From Desmodesmus armatus (Eukaryota; Chlorophyta; Chlorophyceae; Sphaeropleales; Scenedesmaceae), in contig VIIQ02000116.1 of assembly GCA_007449985.2 (NCBI GenBank), positions 62,001 through 126,000 on the forward strand: a DNA stretch of 64,000 bases, written 5' to 3'. The translations under genes and the position numbers were made by a program. The notes under the pieces are model-generated. The model was not told where the DNA came from. It searched no databases and was given only the letters and a program-made list of their open reading frames with translations. Shown here piece after piece: positions 52,514 to 64,000 of this stretch. Numbering within the stretch: position 1 is the first letter of the stretch; each line of letters begins with the position of its first letter.

Positions 52514-53818
52514 TCAATCGATGGGGTTCATGATGCTGTCCCAGAGGCAGGTCACCAGTCGCAAGCCAGGCCGCTGCTCCAGTGGAGCCAGCTCCTCTTC
52601 ACTGTACTGCAAGGAGTGCATGTCAAGGCCTTGCAGCCCTGGGCAGCAGCTGATAAGGCGGCTGCCGTCAGGGGCTTCTGCTGGCTCGCCCGAGGGCTCT
52701 TTCACCCTTGAGATGAAGAGTGCTTGCAGGTGCGGCAGCTGCCTGCCGGTGGGGAACATGTGCTGCCACACCCCTGCCGGCAGCGTGCAGCCGCTGATGT
52801 CAAGGCGCTGCAGCTTGCTGCTGGCTGTCAGGGCTGAGAAGGCTGCTGCAGGAGGGTTGCCGTCCTCAACCGCTGTCAAGCTTTCAATCAGATCCAGGTG
52901 TGTCAGCTGCTGCAGGTGCTGCATGTGTGACAGCAACTCTGACACCCCTGCTGCATGGCCTGCTATGCTGCAGCGCCTTATGTCCAAATGCTGCAGCCGC
53001 GTCTTACCGGCAAGGACACCAGGTACTACTTCACCCGGCAGCTGTAGGCGTGTGAGGAGGCACATGCCTGACAGCATCTCAGCAGTGATGCTTGATGCCT
53101 CACGTGATTGAACCCGCAAGTCAACCAACCGGGTCAGCCCCTGCAAGGGCTTCAGCGTAACGCTGCCGAGGGGCCGACTGCACAGCAACCAATCTCCCGT
53201 GAGCTCAAGGTAAGTGAGCAGCTGCAGCCCCGTCAAGATCCTTGTTGGGAAAGAGATGCTGATTTCACGCCCCGCGGTTCGAGGGTGATCTACAGCGAGG
53301 TGCTCCAGCCCCGGTAGCAGCTCCAATGCTGCTTCGAGCCCCTTGCTCCCATCAAGCAGCGTGCAGCTTCTGAGCTCCAGCTGCTTGAGGGGCATCCCAG
53401 CAGCCCCCAGAATACCCTCCCAATTGTAATGTGGGTGCAGCTCCACCCCAGGGTTGTGCAAGTCCAGGGTGGTGTACAGCTGCAGGTCAGCACGCCGCAA
53501 CACCAGGCTGGTAAGCTGCAGGACGGGTGGCAGGTGGTGCAGGTATATTGTGAACACATGGCCCCGCAGGTTCAAGCTGTCTATGTGCTGGCCATGCCTG
53601 GACATGTATGGCAGCAGGCTCTGGTCCACAGTGTGAAAGTCGTCAATGACGGTTTCGAGGCTGCGCAGTGCCATCCCGGCTGCCTGGTGCAGCCTGCTGT
53701 GGGCCCTCGCAGCACTGAACAGGCTGGCTGGGTCGTCTGTCAAGCATTCTAGCACTGGCACCAGGCAGGGGTTTGGCAGCTGCAGCAGCGTGGTTACAGG
53801 CCCCTCCTCCTCCTCCAT
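52514..53818 (-). CDS. F-box-like / leucine-rich repeat protein 1
   Basis: A single exon of 434 aa. Residues 10-50 (LLQLPNPCLVPVLECLTDDP, then SLFSAARAHSRLHQAA) form an F-box-like motif: an LP..L..VL..L core followed by an alpha-helical RAHSRLH. The rest is leucine-rich repeats of the type LTSLVLRRADLQL, LKQLELRSCTLLD and LQRLDISGCTLPAGVWQHMF, ending in CLWDSIMNPID. Such proteins usually serve as substrate receptors of SCF ubiquitin ligases, but for this algal family that is inference. Unlike the three relatives below it lacks the separate C-terminal exon with the PVWRQ motif. The start is the first ATG and gives the motif close to the N-terminus. Confidence 0.82.
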   Translation of the reverse strand: MEEEEGPVTTLLQLPNPCLVPVLECLTDDPASLFSAARAHSRLHQAAGMALRSLETVIDDFHTVDQSLLPYMSRHGQHIDSLNLRGHVFTIYLHHLPPVLQLTSLVLRRADLQLYTTLDLHNPGVELHPHYNWEGILGAAGMPLKQLELRSCTLLDGSKGLEAALELLPGLEHLAVDHPRTAGREISISFPTRILTGLQLLTYLELTGDWLLCSRPLGSVTLKPLQGLTRLVDLRVQSREASSITAEMLSGMCLLTRLQLPGEVVPGVLAGKTRLQHLDIRRCSIAGHAAGVSELLSHMQHLQQLTHLDLIESLTAVEDGNPPAAAFSALTASSKLQRLDISGCTLPAGVWQHMFPTGRQLPHLQALFISRVKEPSGEPAEAPDGSRLISCCPGLQGLDMHSLQYSEEELAPLEQRPGLRLVTCLWDSIMNPID

Positions 53819-54729
53819 CCTGCGGCAAGCAAGGAAGGTATGGTCTGCATTTTGTTACACGCGTATGCCTGCAAAAAAGATTTGGAAGCTCGAGTGGTGC
53901 TGAACATAGATAAAATGTGCACTTTGTTTTCTTGGTTGGTGAGCGGTGACAACAGCAGCAGCCCAGAGCAGCAGACACCACATAACTGAGTTTGCACCGA
54001 GGCTACTCCCTTACCTGACACAACAGTACTAGCGGTCTTTTATTACTGTTAATAGCTGGAATAGAAGTTGACGGCCTGCTGATGACCAAGGGCACTATGA
54101 TGTGCGCGGGAGACCGTAAGGCGGCGTAGTCACGTTCTGCAAGAGGCTTATCTTTTTATGTATGCTTTTAGAAAACTGTATCGTCTTCAGAGAGCTCCAA
54201 TACGCTGCTTGCTGCAGAAGATGCAGGGACCATGCCTTGCCAAGTTGGGGCGCTTCATTGGCTGCATCGCAAGCGGAGCGCGTTCACCCGCCAATTGAAT
54301 GACGCTTAATCTGGCTTAATAATGTATTTACAGTGCTTGTAGCGCCAAACACAAAACCATGACGTAATGCATCCAGCCATCCAAGGGTGAAGTTCGGGTG
54401 AAGGTCGGGTCAAGGCCTTCTCCTAGGTCTGGCCGTTGAGAAGGCAGAATGAAGCCCGTTCCGCCCATGAACGGTGTATGCGATGTTCGTTTGGCACACA
54501 AGCATGTTCAACGTACATCATCGGCAGCATATGCTCGGGATCCCTTGTGGTCAGTGACACATCCCCTTGGTGCAGCCCCTGCTACAGTGTAGTGGCACCA
54601 GCAGAAGCTACTGTATATCCACAGCACGCCCTACTTGAACCTTGTGGAGTAGATCATCCAGCCGCGGCTTGGCTCGACTTGCAGAGGGTTACCTTTCATC
54701 AGCCAACACCACACACTTCAACGTCGCCA
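53819..54729. other. Divergent intergenic region between LRR genes 1 and 2
   Basis: No gene is seen. The genes on either side diverge, so both promoters should be here. An AT-rich patch lies around 54140-54190. Confidence 0.5.
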
Positions 54730-56827
54730 ATGCAGTGGCTCTGCTGGCCATGCAGGTAGGGCATGCATTCCACATATACATTGTTCATACACGCCGTGAC
54801 CATGAAACAGCAGCATCCGTGGTGAAGCTCCATGCACGTGTCACTCGCACAGCTATGGGAGTGACTCAGACCACTCATGCAACACAACTTCGTTTGGGTC
54901 CTGCTACAGGGTGGGCAGGCAGGAGTCAACGTCCTTGCTGGATCTGCCTCAGACACCTGACACAGTGTCCTTGGTAGACCTGCCAGAACCCTGTCTGATG
55001 GCAGTGCTGCAGTGCTTGGCGGATGACACTGTATGGGGCCAGCGCAGTTTGTTCAGCGCTGCCAGGGCTCACAGCAGGCTGCACCAGGCAGCAGTAGCAG
55101 TACTGCGTAGCATCACAGCAGAAGTGAGGCAGCAGAAGCAGGTAGACCAAATGCTGCAGTACCTACGCACACACAGCCATGTTGACAGCATCAGTCTGCG
55201 AGGCCTCCCATATTGGCAAGCGTCAGCAAGTGGCATGAAGCTGAACCTCAAAAAGCTGCTCGCCTTTGGCCAGCGGCACAATAAGGAAGCTGGGCAAGCA
55301 GTCCTGCGTCAACTGCCACCAGATCTGCAGCTGCGCAGCCTGCGGCTGGGGAGCGTGGGAGTGCAGCTGCAGCCGGGGGGAGGCTTCCAGGGTGTGCTGG
55401 GGTGCGGGGTAGCAGGCTTGACAAGGCTGCAGCTGCAGTTTTGTGAGCTGTTGGATGCAGTTAGTGATGAAGAGGAAGCCTGGGGCCCTGTACTGGGGCC
55501 AGCACTCCTGACACTCCCTCCTGGTCTCATGCACCTCAGCATCTGCATAGTTGACGCATACAGTGGAAAAAGAAGAAGCATGCAGCTTGATCCTGGTGTT
55601 TTGGCTGCCACAACCCAGCTGCAGCACCTATCCCTGCACCAAGCCATAGCTGGTGGTGCTGCAGGGATTGCGCAACTGCTGTTCCATCTACAGCAGCTGC
55701 AGCAGCTGACACACCTGGAGCTGTCAGAACTGCGGGCAAGCCGATCCAGCCCCCCAGCAGCTGCCTTTTCAGCCCTGACAGCAAGCAGCAAGCTGCAGCA
55801 GCTTGAGCTTGATAGGTGTGTGCTGCCAGCAGGTGTGTGGCAGTACATGTTCCCTGCAGGCAGGCAGCTGCCACACCTGCGTACATTGAGCATCTCAGGC
55901 ATCATCACGGCGCAACCTTTCACCCAGGCGACATCCCCTGAAGGCAGCCTGCTTGTCAGCTGCTGCCCTGGTCTGCAGTTCCTGTACATGAACGACCTGC
56001 AGCATAGTGCAGACCGGCTGGTCCCACTGCAGGGTCTAAGCAAGCTGCACACACTGTGCTTGGCTGTGCCAAAGTATGGCTGCCCAACAGATGGCTACAC
56101 AGGGGAACTTCTGGGGGTCTCATGTCAGCTGACGCAGTTGAAGCAGCTGGAGTTTGGTTGCAGTCACAAGGCAACCTTTGCCTCCGAGGGGCTGCTGCTG
56201 CAGCTAACACAGCTGAAGCAGCTCACCTTGCTGGATTATTTGGCCCCATACGATGGCAACGTACCACTGAGTAGTGTGAACCCTACAGGACATTGCTGTA
56301 GTTTCTGCCTATGTTCCAAGGTGAGCCTGCTAGTTGAAATCTCAGTTTCGGCACTGATAGTACTGCTAGTAGCTACTGGACTGTCTTCTGCACCTGGGCG
56401 TGGCTTTCCCAAAGCCGTGTTTGGCAAAGCAATCTGACACCTGCCATACACATGTCACATGTTTTGCTGCCGTGCTGAGTTTGACAGCGGGGTCGACCGG
56501 TGACATGACTGGAATTCAGGGATCATATGATCTTGCTTCAAGCTTCATAGTATGCATCTTCATGAGGATGCCGCCATGAGCGGCCATACCTGGCTTCCTT
56601 GAGCTTCATGCATTGTAATATGCCACGCCGGCTTACTGACCCATGGTGTACACCTTCTGTGGGCTCAGATTGTAAGAACTGCTGCTGCTGCTGCTGCCTG
56701 CTGCTTCCGTGACTGTTTGCTCTGGCAGTCTGGAGAAGAGCCTGTGTGGCGCCAGCTGCTGCGGCTCCACTTGAACCACAGCAACCCTGAGGTGGCACAG
56801 CAAGCAGCCTCAGCACTGGCAGAGTGA
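54730..56827 (+). CDS. F-box-like / leucine-rich repeat protein 2
   Basis: Three exons are proposed: 54730-54755, 54910-56275 and 56729-56827, phases 2 and 0, about 496 aa. The 26-nt first exon (MQWLCWPC) is the weakest part. The F-box-like motif reads VSLVDLPEPCLMAVLQCLAD and FSAARAHSRLHQAA. About ten leucine-rich repeats follow, for example LTRLQLQFCELLD, LTHLELSELRAS and LQQLELDRCVLPAGVWQYMF. Skipping the donor at 56276 would instead extend the frame to 56437 with a hydrophobic tail. I prefer splicing because the last exon (SGEEPVWRQLLRLHLNHSNP onward) matches the last exons of LRR genes 3 and 4. Confidence 0.75.
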
Positions 56828-58275
56828 CAGTGGGTTGGAAGGGTGTGTGGTGCCAGTGACAGGTTACATGCTGGTGCCAACACTGTTGGCCGCCAACAAT
56901 CAGTAGTGGCAGCCGGGCTGGCAGCAGCACACTACTGATTGTTGATCAGATCAACAATCAGGTGGCACCCCCCAGCGAGAAGGGTTTATGAGGATTGTCA
57001 CAATATGGCCATGTAGTGCATTGAGCCATTGGTCAATGTCAATACTTGGCAACTGGTTGGTAGCAGCAGAGACCAGGGGCCCCGGCAGGATGCCAATTGT
57101 GGGTGAATTTGGGTTTTGTGGGGTCCTTGACATGTGCGCCTGTGCAAACATGTCATACTGCGTGTGCATTGATGCAGCATATTCTGCAACAAGCTGGTCG
57201 TCAACAAGTAGGCAAGGAGAGTGGTTGGATGTTCATGCATTTGTGCCTTGTGCCCAGTTGTCAACAGGAGAGGCTATTCAAAGCTTGAAGCTCTGAGTTG
57301 TGCAAGAGCGCTGGATGTGCTGCTTCATCGAATGATGAAAGACGGGATCTTTCCTGAGCCAAATCCATGTTTGGCAAGGTGGTTGATGATACCTCTTGGT
57401 GTGGAATCATGCCTTACAGCGGCGAGTGAGCACGTTGTGTGTATAGCATGTTGCTGGGAATGCTGCATCCCGGATACAGGGGTCTCTCTGGTGAAGGCAC
57501 ATAGATGGCAACTGGGCCCTGAGGTGCTGAAGCTGAGGTGCTGAAGGTCACAAGTTTGTTGCAGCCACAAGATAGAAGGCCTTTGCAATGACAGTGCACT
57601 TCCCTTTTTGTTTGGGAGAGTTCCACGAAGCATGTGTGGCCAACAGCAGCGTGCTCAGCATGTCCAGCAAGGCACAAAAGTGTCACACTAGCTATACAGC
57701 ATCACCACTTGTAGGCTGCACTGCCATCTGGGCACACCAGATCTGCAAACAACATCACGATCGACATACGTGTGTGGGTGTGCACACCCATGTAGCTGCT
57801 AGCGGGCTAGTAAATGCCCTGCACAGACTTATGGAAGTACTACAAACAAAATCACTCAAGTTTTGGGGGGAAATCACTCAATTGGTCAAAAGTGGGGGAA
57901 ATCACTCGATTGGTCAACAGTGGTGCCACCACTGGCATATCATTGCTGGCCGCCAGTGCGCCGCTGGACAGCAGGAGCTGTGACATGCCTACAAAACTTG
58001 CTACAGTCTTGTAGCACAGTACAGATATGGGGGGTAAACCCTCAACCTCCGCACAAGCAGAGCGAGCTCGGTACCCTTGTGCTACTAGACAGTAGCTCAG
58101 GTCAGTTGTACAACATGTGAGGGTGATTGAAACCACCTGCCCGCCAAGCCAGTCGTCATTTTCAAAACCCTGTATTTCTGGCGGTCTGCCAAGCACCAAC
58201 CAATGGCAATCCTGATGACAGCTACCCCCATAGGTTGCATTGCACTCTCAAGTTGCTGTGCCGGGCAAAAGGACG
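56828..58275. other. Intergenic, tail-to-tail between LRR genes 2 and 3
   Basis: No gene is seen in 1.4 kb. Open frames are short and show no family resemblance. A short direct repeat (AATCACTC.ATTGGTCAA) occurs at about 57870 and 57899. Confidence 0.55.
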
Positions 58276-60138
58276 TCACCAGTGACACTGATTCAATGCT
58301 ATGTCTGCCTGCCACGCCACGTCAAAGTCGCTGTGTTCAAGGTGGTGCAGCAGCACTTGACGCCACACAGGCTCATCACCTGCGGCCTGCACATGCACAG
58401 CAAGACAAGCAACAGGTGCGGTCCCAGTCCGACTGCCAGGCTGGCAGAGGGTGTTGCAAACTGGTCCTGTTGCATCCAAATGCGCATTTATTGCAGCGGC
58501 TGCCATACTGCAGATTGATAGATTGCCATACTGGTGGCACCATAGCCATTGCATGCAAGTAGGCTGGCGACCCAATAGACCCAGGTTGTGGCTCTGCCAA
58601 CAAATGACTTGTAGCACATGCTCTAGACAATCACGACAGCAGCCGCAAGTGCCAAACACCTATGGCGGAAGCTGTCACAGTGTGCCGCAGCGAACCCACC
58701 TTGCTGAGCAAGCTCAACTCCCTGCGCGTGCCGTCCAAGGGCCCTGTGTAGGTCAGCCCCTGCAGACGCTTGAGCTGTGTCAGCTGCAGCAGCAGCCCAT
58801 CCGCAGTTTTGGGTGCACGCAGCTCCAGCTGCCTCAGCCCGGTCAGCTGGCACACCTTGTCTAAACCCTCTCCAGCACCGCTGCTTGAATCGTCCACAGA
58901 GCCCAATAGCAGTGTGCGGAGCCTGCTCAGCTTCTGCAGTGGGGCCAGCAGCTGAGCACTGTCCTTCAGCCCCCGCACGCCCAAGGACCGCAGGCCAGGG
59001 CAGCAGCTGACAAGGCAGAGGCCATCAGGGGCTGCAGCAAAACCGCCTTCAGGCTGCTTGACCCATGATATATGCAGTGAGCGCAGCTGTGGAAGCTGCC
59101 TGTCTGCTGGGAACATGTGCTGCCAAGCACCTGTTGGTAGGCTGCACCAGCTTACATCAAGGTGCTGCAGCTTGTTGCTCACTGTCAGGGCTGAGAAGGC
59201 TGCTGCAGGAGGGTTGAAATTGTCAAAGCCATGCAAGCCATCTGCCAGAGCAAGGTGCGTCAGCTCCTGCAGTTGTAACAACAGCTGTGTAGCTACTTCT
59301 GGCCCATCAATGAATCCACAGCTACCTGAGAGGTCAAGGTGTTGCAGCCTTGTCTTGCCAGCTAGGGCGCCTGGCTCAACCAGCAGCATGCCTTCCACAC
59401 TCAACACCACAAGTTGTGTGAGATGACATGCACCCGACAGCATGGCGGCCGAAATAATGTGCTCCTCATCATCATTCCCAAGCATACGTGATGGTGTGAG
59501 TCGAAGCTCCAAGTCAGCCAGCTTGGTCAAATCCTGCAAGGGCTGCAGGGCCATCGCAGTATGTGCAGGGCTCAGCAGCCTCATCCTGTCTAGTTCGAGG
59601 GACGTGGCTGCGGCAGCCCCTGCAAGATGCCTTGGAAGAAGCTGCCCAGATCCAAGTCGTCAAGGCTGAGGTGCTGCAGCCCCTGCAGCAGGGGCAATGC
59701 TGCTGCCAGCCCTCTGATACCATCCAGGAAGTTGCAGCGATAGAGGCGCAGCTCCTTGAGGGGCAGGCCAGAAGCCCCCAGCACACCTTGCGCCCCCTGT
59801 CCCCGCTGCAGCTGCAGGTTCAGATTGTCAAGGCGCAGGCTCGTCAGCTGTTGAAGGTCGGGGGCCAGCTGACGCAGGCTGCCCCCTTCACCCAGGCCTA
59901 GCAGGTTGATGCTGTCGATGTGCTGGCCATGTTTGGAGAGGTACATCAGCACGCTATCAGCCACCTGCTGTTGGTTGACGTCCGCGGTGATGGTGCTGAG
60001 CACCGCTGCTGATGCCTGCTGCAGCCTGCTGTGGGCTCTGGCCGTGCTGCACAAGCTGGCTGGGTCATCTGCCAAGCACTGCAGCACTGCCAGCAGGCAG
60101 GGGTCTGGCAGGTCTATCAAGGACGTAAGATGAGACAT
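58276..60138 (-). pseudogene. F-box-like / leucine-rich repeat protein 3, with a one-base deletion
   Basis: Two exons on the minus strand, 60138-58700 and 58386-58276. The first is 1439 nt, one short of a multiple of three. The frame from the start (MSHLTSLIDLPDPCLLAVLQ; an upstream ATG is at 60189) carries the F-box-like motif and the first repeats to ILQGLPQPRPSN and a stop at 59590. The remaining repeats (from about TSLELDRMRLLSPAHTA onward) lie in the next frame, with full family similarity to the end. A single missing base near 59605 explains the break, by comparison with the LTSLEL words of the relatives. The last exon encodes GDEPVWRQVLLHHLEHSDFD. It is either a recently broken gene or a base-call error; with the base present it would be about 516 aa. 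Confidence 0.75.
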
Positions 60139-61000
60139 CCTGTTGCAAGAAGGCCCGGAGCAGTATGTTTGGGACGTATCATCAGTCATGCTTGCAGCTT
60201 TCCTTTGGCTTGCTGGGTCTTGCTGCTCCGGCAGTGGTATCTGCTGTTGTGCCTGTGCATCTGTGTGTGCAGGTGCCCTTCAGTGCCACTAATTGCTGCC
60301 ACAATCCGCATGGCTGTCTGCATGCATGGCAGCTTTCGCACAGCTAGTTGTACATCATTTCTGTACGTGCGCTGTGCAGCAGCAGCAAAAGCTCAACACA
60401 ACTTGCTGCTCACCAGCTGGTGCTGTTCACTTCACGTCAACTTCTTCACAGACTTCAGGTTCCTCCTAGCTGTCCAATTTGTCTTGCTTGACACACCAAG
60501 CTCTGCAGCTGTCGGTTGGTTTGAGTTGCTGTCCTGCCGCACTACTGTAGTTGCCAGCAGGGAAGACTGTGATATTCATGGACGTGATGATCTTGAACAT
60601 TGACCTTCTAGCTCCATTTTTGCTATGAATGCCTGAGGGATGCTCTGTGCCAGTGTGCAGGCAGGGTTCATGTCACATGACTAACCGCTCTGACAGCCAA
60701 ACTCAGTGCTACCAGTTGGGCCAACTGGTAGAAACTGCCAGGGAGTTACTGCATAACGTCCACGAACACCACACAACAACAAGGTCTTCTTACAACTCAA
60801 GCAGCAGACTGTACGTAATCAATTCAAGCATTGCTGTTGCCTGGCACCACGTGGTGCACCTGCTGCTGTACAGTCGACTGAAGTTCGATAGCGGACAGGT
60901 GATCACCCCATGAACGTTGCCCCTTCACTATCCGCAGTGTTGCATACATGCTATCGGATTCAAAGCCTTACATCTAGTGCTGTGCTTCTGCTGTTGCAGG
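60139..61000. other. Divergent intergenic region between LRR genes 3 and 4
   Basis: No gene is seen. It contains the likely promoters of both flanking genes. A CAG acceptor just before 61001 (GCTGTTGCAG) suggests that LRR gene 4 may have a non-coding or short 5' exon here. Confidence 0.5.
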
Positions 61001-62802
61001 ATGGCACACGCCAGGACAGTGTCCCTGGTGGAAGTGCCAGACCCCTGCCTGCTGGCAGTGCTGCAGTCCTGTGCTGCTAACCCAGCCAGCTTGTGCAGTG
61101 CTGCTAGGGCACATAGCAGGTTGCACCAAGCAGCTGTGCTGGCGTTCAGCAGCCTCAGCACAGCATGCATGAAACGGCAACGCCAGGTTGACAGCCTGTT
61201 GCTGTACCTCTTCAAGCATGGACAGCATGTTGACAGCATGCGCATCCATGGTGTTGTGGAACATCCAGTCAACCTACCCCAGCTGGCCCCCAACTTGCAG
61301 CTCACCAGCCTCCAGTTCCATAAGATGACACTGCAGCTGCAGACTGAGGAATGTCAGGGCGCGCTGGTGCTTGCTGCGCTGCCCCTCAAGCAGCTGCAGG
61401 TCACCGATTGTGTGCTGGTTGGCGGGTCAAAGGGGCTGACAGTGGCGCTGTCGAAGCTGCCTAACCTGCAGTACTTGAGCATCAGCAGAATCTATCGTGG
61501 TATCAGGCGCTTCTCCGGCATATCTCTTGCAGTGCTGGCAGAGCTGCAGCAGCTCACGTACTTGAAGCTGGAGAAGTTACTGCCCCTGCCCCCTGGTCTG
61601 GACGCACCCTTCCTGCAGCCCCTGCAAGCCCTGACACGACTGATTGACTTGCACATCAAGTTTGACAAGAGTTGGGCTTCTGCGGATCACACCCTTGATG
61701 CTGGCATGTTGTCAGCCTCGCACCACCTCACATGTCTTGTGCTGGAATCAGCCTGCAACAGTGTTGTGCTGGGACCAGGTGCCATTGCGGACAAGACAGA
61801 GCTGCAGCACCTGAGTTTGAAGCTGGGCAGCCTTTCGGGCGGTCCAGCAGGGGTGGCGCAGCTGCTGTCAGAGCTGCAGCATCTGCAGCAGCTGACACAC
61901 CTGGACCTGCAGGGCAGCATGCAGGCTACCACTGACAACCCTCCTGCAGCAGCCTTCTCAGCCCTCACAGCCAGCACCAACCTACAGCACCTCAACATCA
62001 GCAAGTGCACGCTGCCAGCAGGCGTATGGCAGCACATTTTCCCACGGGCTGGTCAGCAGCTGCCGCGCCTGCAGGAGCTGGACGTCTCAGGCATCTGGCT
62101 GCCCTCAGGCGATTTTGCTGCAGCCCCTGACGGCAGCCGCCTTGTCAGCTGCTGCCCTGGCCTGCGGTCCCTGGGGATCCAATCCTTGCAGGGCAGTGCC
62201 GAGCAGCTGGCGCCTCTACGGGAGATGAGTGGTTTGCGCACCCCGTCGCTCACCCTTACTACTTACCAGCGTAAGAACCAAGTGCTGGAGCTGGTCGCGT
62301 CGCTCAAAGGGCTGAGGCACCTCAGTGTGTGTGCTCTGGGCGTATCTGACAAGCTGATCCTACTGCAACTGACGCGTCTGAAGCACCTGACAGGGCTCAG
62401 CTATGACGGGCACCTGAGTGGCGCGCTGACAAGGCTGGAGTTGAGCAGTACGGTAGGTTTTGAGCCCTGCAAGGCCTGCACAATTGTGATGGCGAGCCAC
62501 TTGTTACATGCTGCTGATCACTGGGTTGCTGGTAGCCCACTGCAGAAGCGCACAAGCTAACGCCTGGCATGCATGTGTCTGTCTGTTTTTGCTATCAACG
62601 CTGCTTGTAATATGAACATCCCATTGCTGCTTCTGTGTTGGCTTTGCAGGATCCTGCTGACGAGCCTGTATGGCGTCAAGTGTTGCGTAACCACCTTGAC
62701 CATCGCAACCTAGAAGTGGCACAGCAGGCGGCGGCAGCACTGTCAGAGTCACTGCTACTGCGGGAACCTCCTGTAACAGCAGCTGAGAGTGTTGTGGGCT
62801 GA
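61001..62802 (+). CDS. F-box-like / leucine-rich repeat protein 4
   Basis: Two exons, 61001-62452 and 62650-62802, phase 0, about 534 aa. It starts MAHARTVSLVEVPDPCLLAV, placing the F-box-like motif at the N-terminus as in the relatives; a splice acceptor lies directly before the ATG, so an upstream exon is possible. The LRR part includes LKQLQVTDCVLVGG, LTYLKLEKLLPLPP, LQHLNISKCTLPAGVWQHIF and LRHLSVCALGVSD. The second exon encodes DPADEPVWRQVLRNHLDHRN and VAQQAAAALSESLLLREP, a short helical tail also seen in LRR genes 2 and 3. It is probably an SCF-type substrate receptor, by inference. TGTAA words at 63371 and 63488 are candidate poly(A) signals. Confidence 0.82.
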
Positions 62803-64000
62803 GTGTTCTGCAAGCGCATCTGCGTTCCACGCTGTCCATGGCTGGGACTGTGCTGAAAGGCTCATTGTATGGTATGTGCACTGCACTGCGTTTTGTTATT
62901 GGACACTGCGGCTGTGCTGGACCTGTCGCCAGCCGCTGGCGCCGCCCAAGTTGGTGGCGGTAACCACTGTGGCATGTCTTGCAGCCACTGCTGTGATGCA
63001 TGTTGTCACACTTGTGCGTCAGTTGCAGGCAACAGGCCGCACCAGGTGATTTCCCTGCAAGTAGGAGGCTGAAGCTTTCATGCCGCCTGCAGCCCTTTTG
63101 CACGCTGTGGCGTGCCTGCGCATATTGTCCTATTCGCATGGACGCAGATTTGCATGCTCCTTTTGATGCATGGTGCACCTCATGGTGCTCATGTGAGCCA
63201 AACGTGCATGTGTGTATCTGCCGCCTGGCAGGGCCAAAACTACTGTTCCTAGGAGCCTGCACCATCATGATGAAGGCATTGAGTCATTGTTGATTGACTT
63301 GTTACAACCACGTGCAGGCTGAGAGCAGTCCCATAGACCATTGGCAGATGCATCCAGCACGTCTCAGTCCTGTAACTTGCTGCAAGAGCCTTCACGACAG
63401 TTCAAGACGCGCAGGGTGTGCTGAGACTACTGGAATGCAGTACTGCCATCTGCTTTGCCGATGCACTGTGTGTTGCTCATGATGCACTGTAACCCACATG
63501 CAACAACAGGAAGGTGATGAGGATGAGGAGCACATGGACCTGCAATGATGCGTATTTCAGCACCAGGGGGGTCCACCAAAGCTGCTTTTGACAGCCTGTT
63601 GTACAGCAGCGGCAGGCATTGCAGCCTGAAGCACCAGGAAGGTCCTAGACAGTAGCCTGCAGGCCATGACTGCAAATCTGTCATGCTGAAGCACAACCAA
63701 CTCATGCTGAGTGAGGCTACAAGATGCCTGAAGCTCATGCCACGGTGGCTACGGTACTGACTAACAAAGGAAGGATGCTATGCCTTAGCTTAGGGCACAC
63801 ATGGCAGCTTGCTGCAGGCTCCTAAGGCAGCAAATGAGAGTGTGGGATGATGCCTTGCAGTGCTGCATCTTTCAGCAGCCAGGGGGCTAAGAAAGCAATG
63901 AATGTACGGCATGAGCCATCAAATCAATAACATGACGCAGGCAACGCAACATCATCACAATGCATCACACATTTTGGCAACTCAGCACAGGGCACAGCCA
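62803..64000. other. Non-coding end of window
   Basis: 3' region of LRR gene 4 with two TGTAA words, then about 500 nt in which I see no gene or repeat of note. Confidence 0.5.

Noticed and set aside
54910..56437. LRR protein 2 ending in a hydrophobic membrane anchor
   Set aside because: The tail is an unspliced reading past a good donor at 56276. The downstream exon matches those of two paralogues.

Overview
This looks like nuclear DNA of a green alga, probably a chlorophyte of the Chlorophyceae. The genes are rich in introns with GT(G/A)..AG borders. Several 3' ends carry the green-algal poly(A) word TGTAA. Coding and intron sequence is full of CTG/CAG runs, and telomere-like CCCTAAA words occur at interior positions. 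The gene content is also algal: a plastid-type FtsZ2 with a transit-like N-terminus, large MYND-finger proteins and an expanded F-box-like/LRR family. The species cannot be named from the sequence. All exon borders are my own reading, from frame continuity, splice signals and family resemblance.

Layout. 1-3.7 kb (+): the 3' part of a large polytopic membrane protein. 5-10.9 kb: a tandem duplication of about 2.9 kb; each copy carries a small secreted His-rich protein gene (-) and a copy of the last exon of the neighbouring asparaginase gene. 10.5-15.5 kb (-): a six-exon isoaspartyl peptidase/L-asparaginase whose intron 4 holds a foldback-like element with inverted minisatellite arms. 16.2-22 kb (-): a canonical FtsZ2 whose intron 6 holds two near-identical inverted-repeat elements. 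22.8-25.6 kb (+): an LtrA-family membrane protein, head to head with FtsZ2. 26.5-30.1 kb: a head-to-head pair of secreted proteins sharing a signal peptide and a Cys-rich module, one of which has a CAP/PR-1 domain. 31.9-39.7 kb (-): two divergent FtsZ-like genes. 40.5-50.2 kb (-): two large MYND-finger proteins. 52.5-62.8 kb: four F-box-like/LRR genes on alternating strands, one with a frameshift.

The most interesting system is the FtsZ trio. Three FtsZ-family genes lie on the same strand within 24 kb and share the same series of intron phases, with several exons of identical length (69, 132 and 115 nt). Only the first keeps every GTP-binding and hydrolysis motif and the C-terminal partner-binding tail. 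The other two keep the fold, parts of T1, T2 and T4 and a transit-like N-terminus, but have lost or changed T3, T6, T7 and the tail. This suggests catalytically altered plastid FtsZ partners or regulators that arose by local duplication. Function is inferred, not shown.

Other themes are very short candidate introns (17, 44 and 50 nt), gene parts duplicated in tandem (an orphan terminal exon, a triplicated 3' end, a duplicated splice acceptor), and mobile elements confined to introns.
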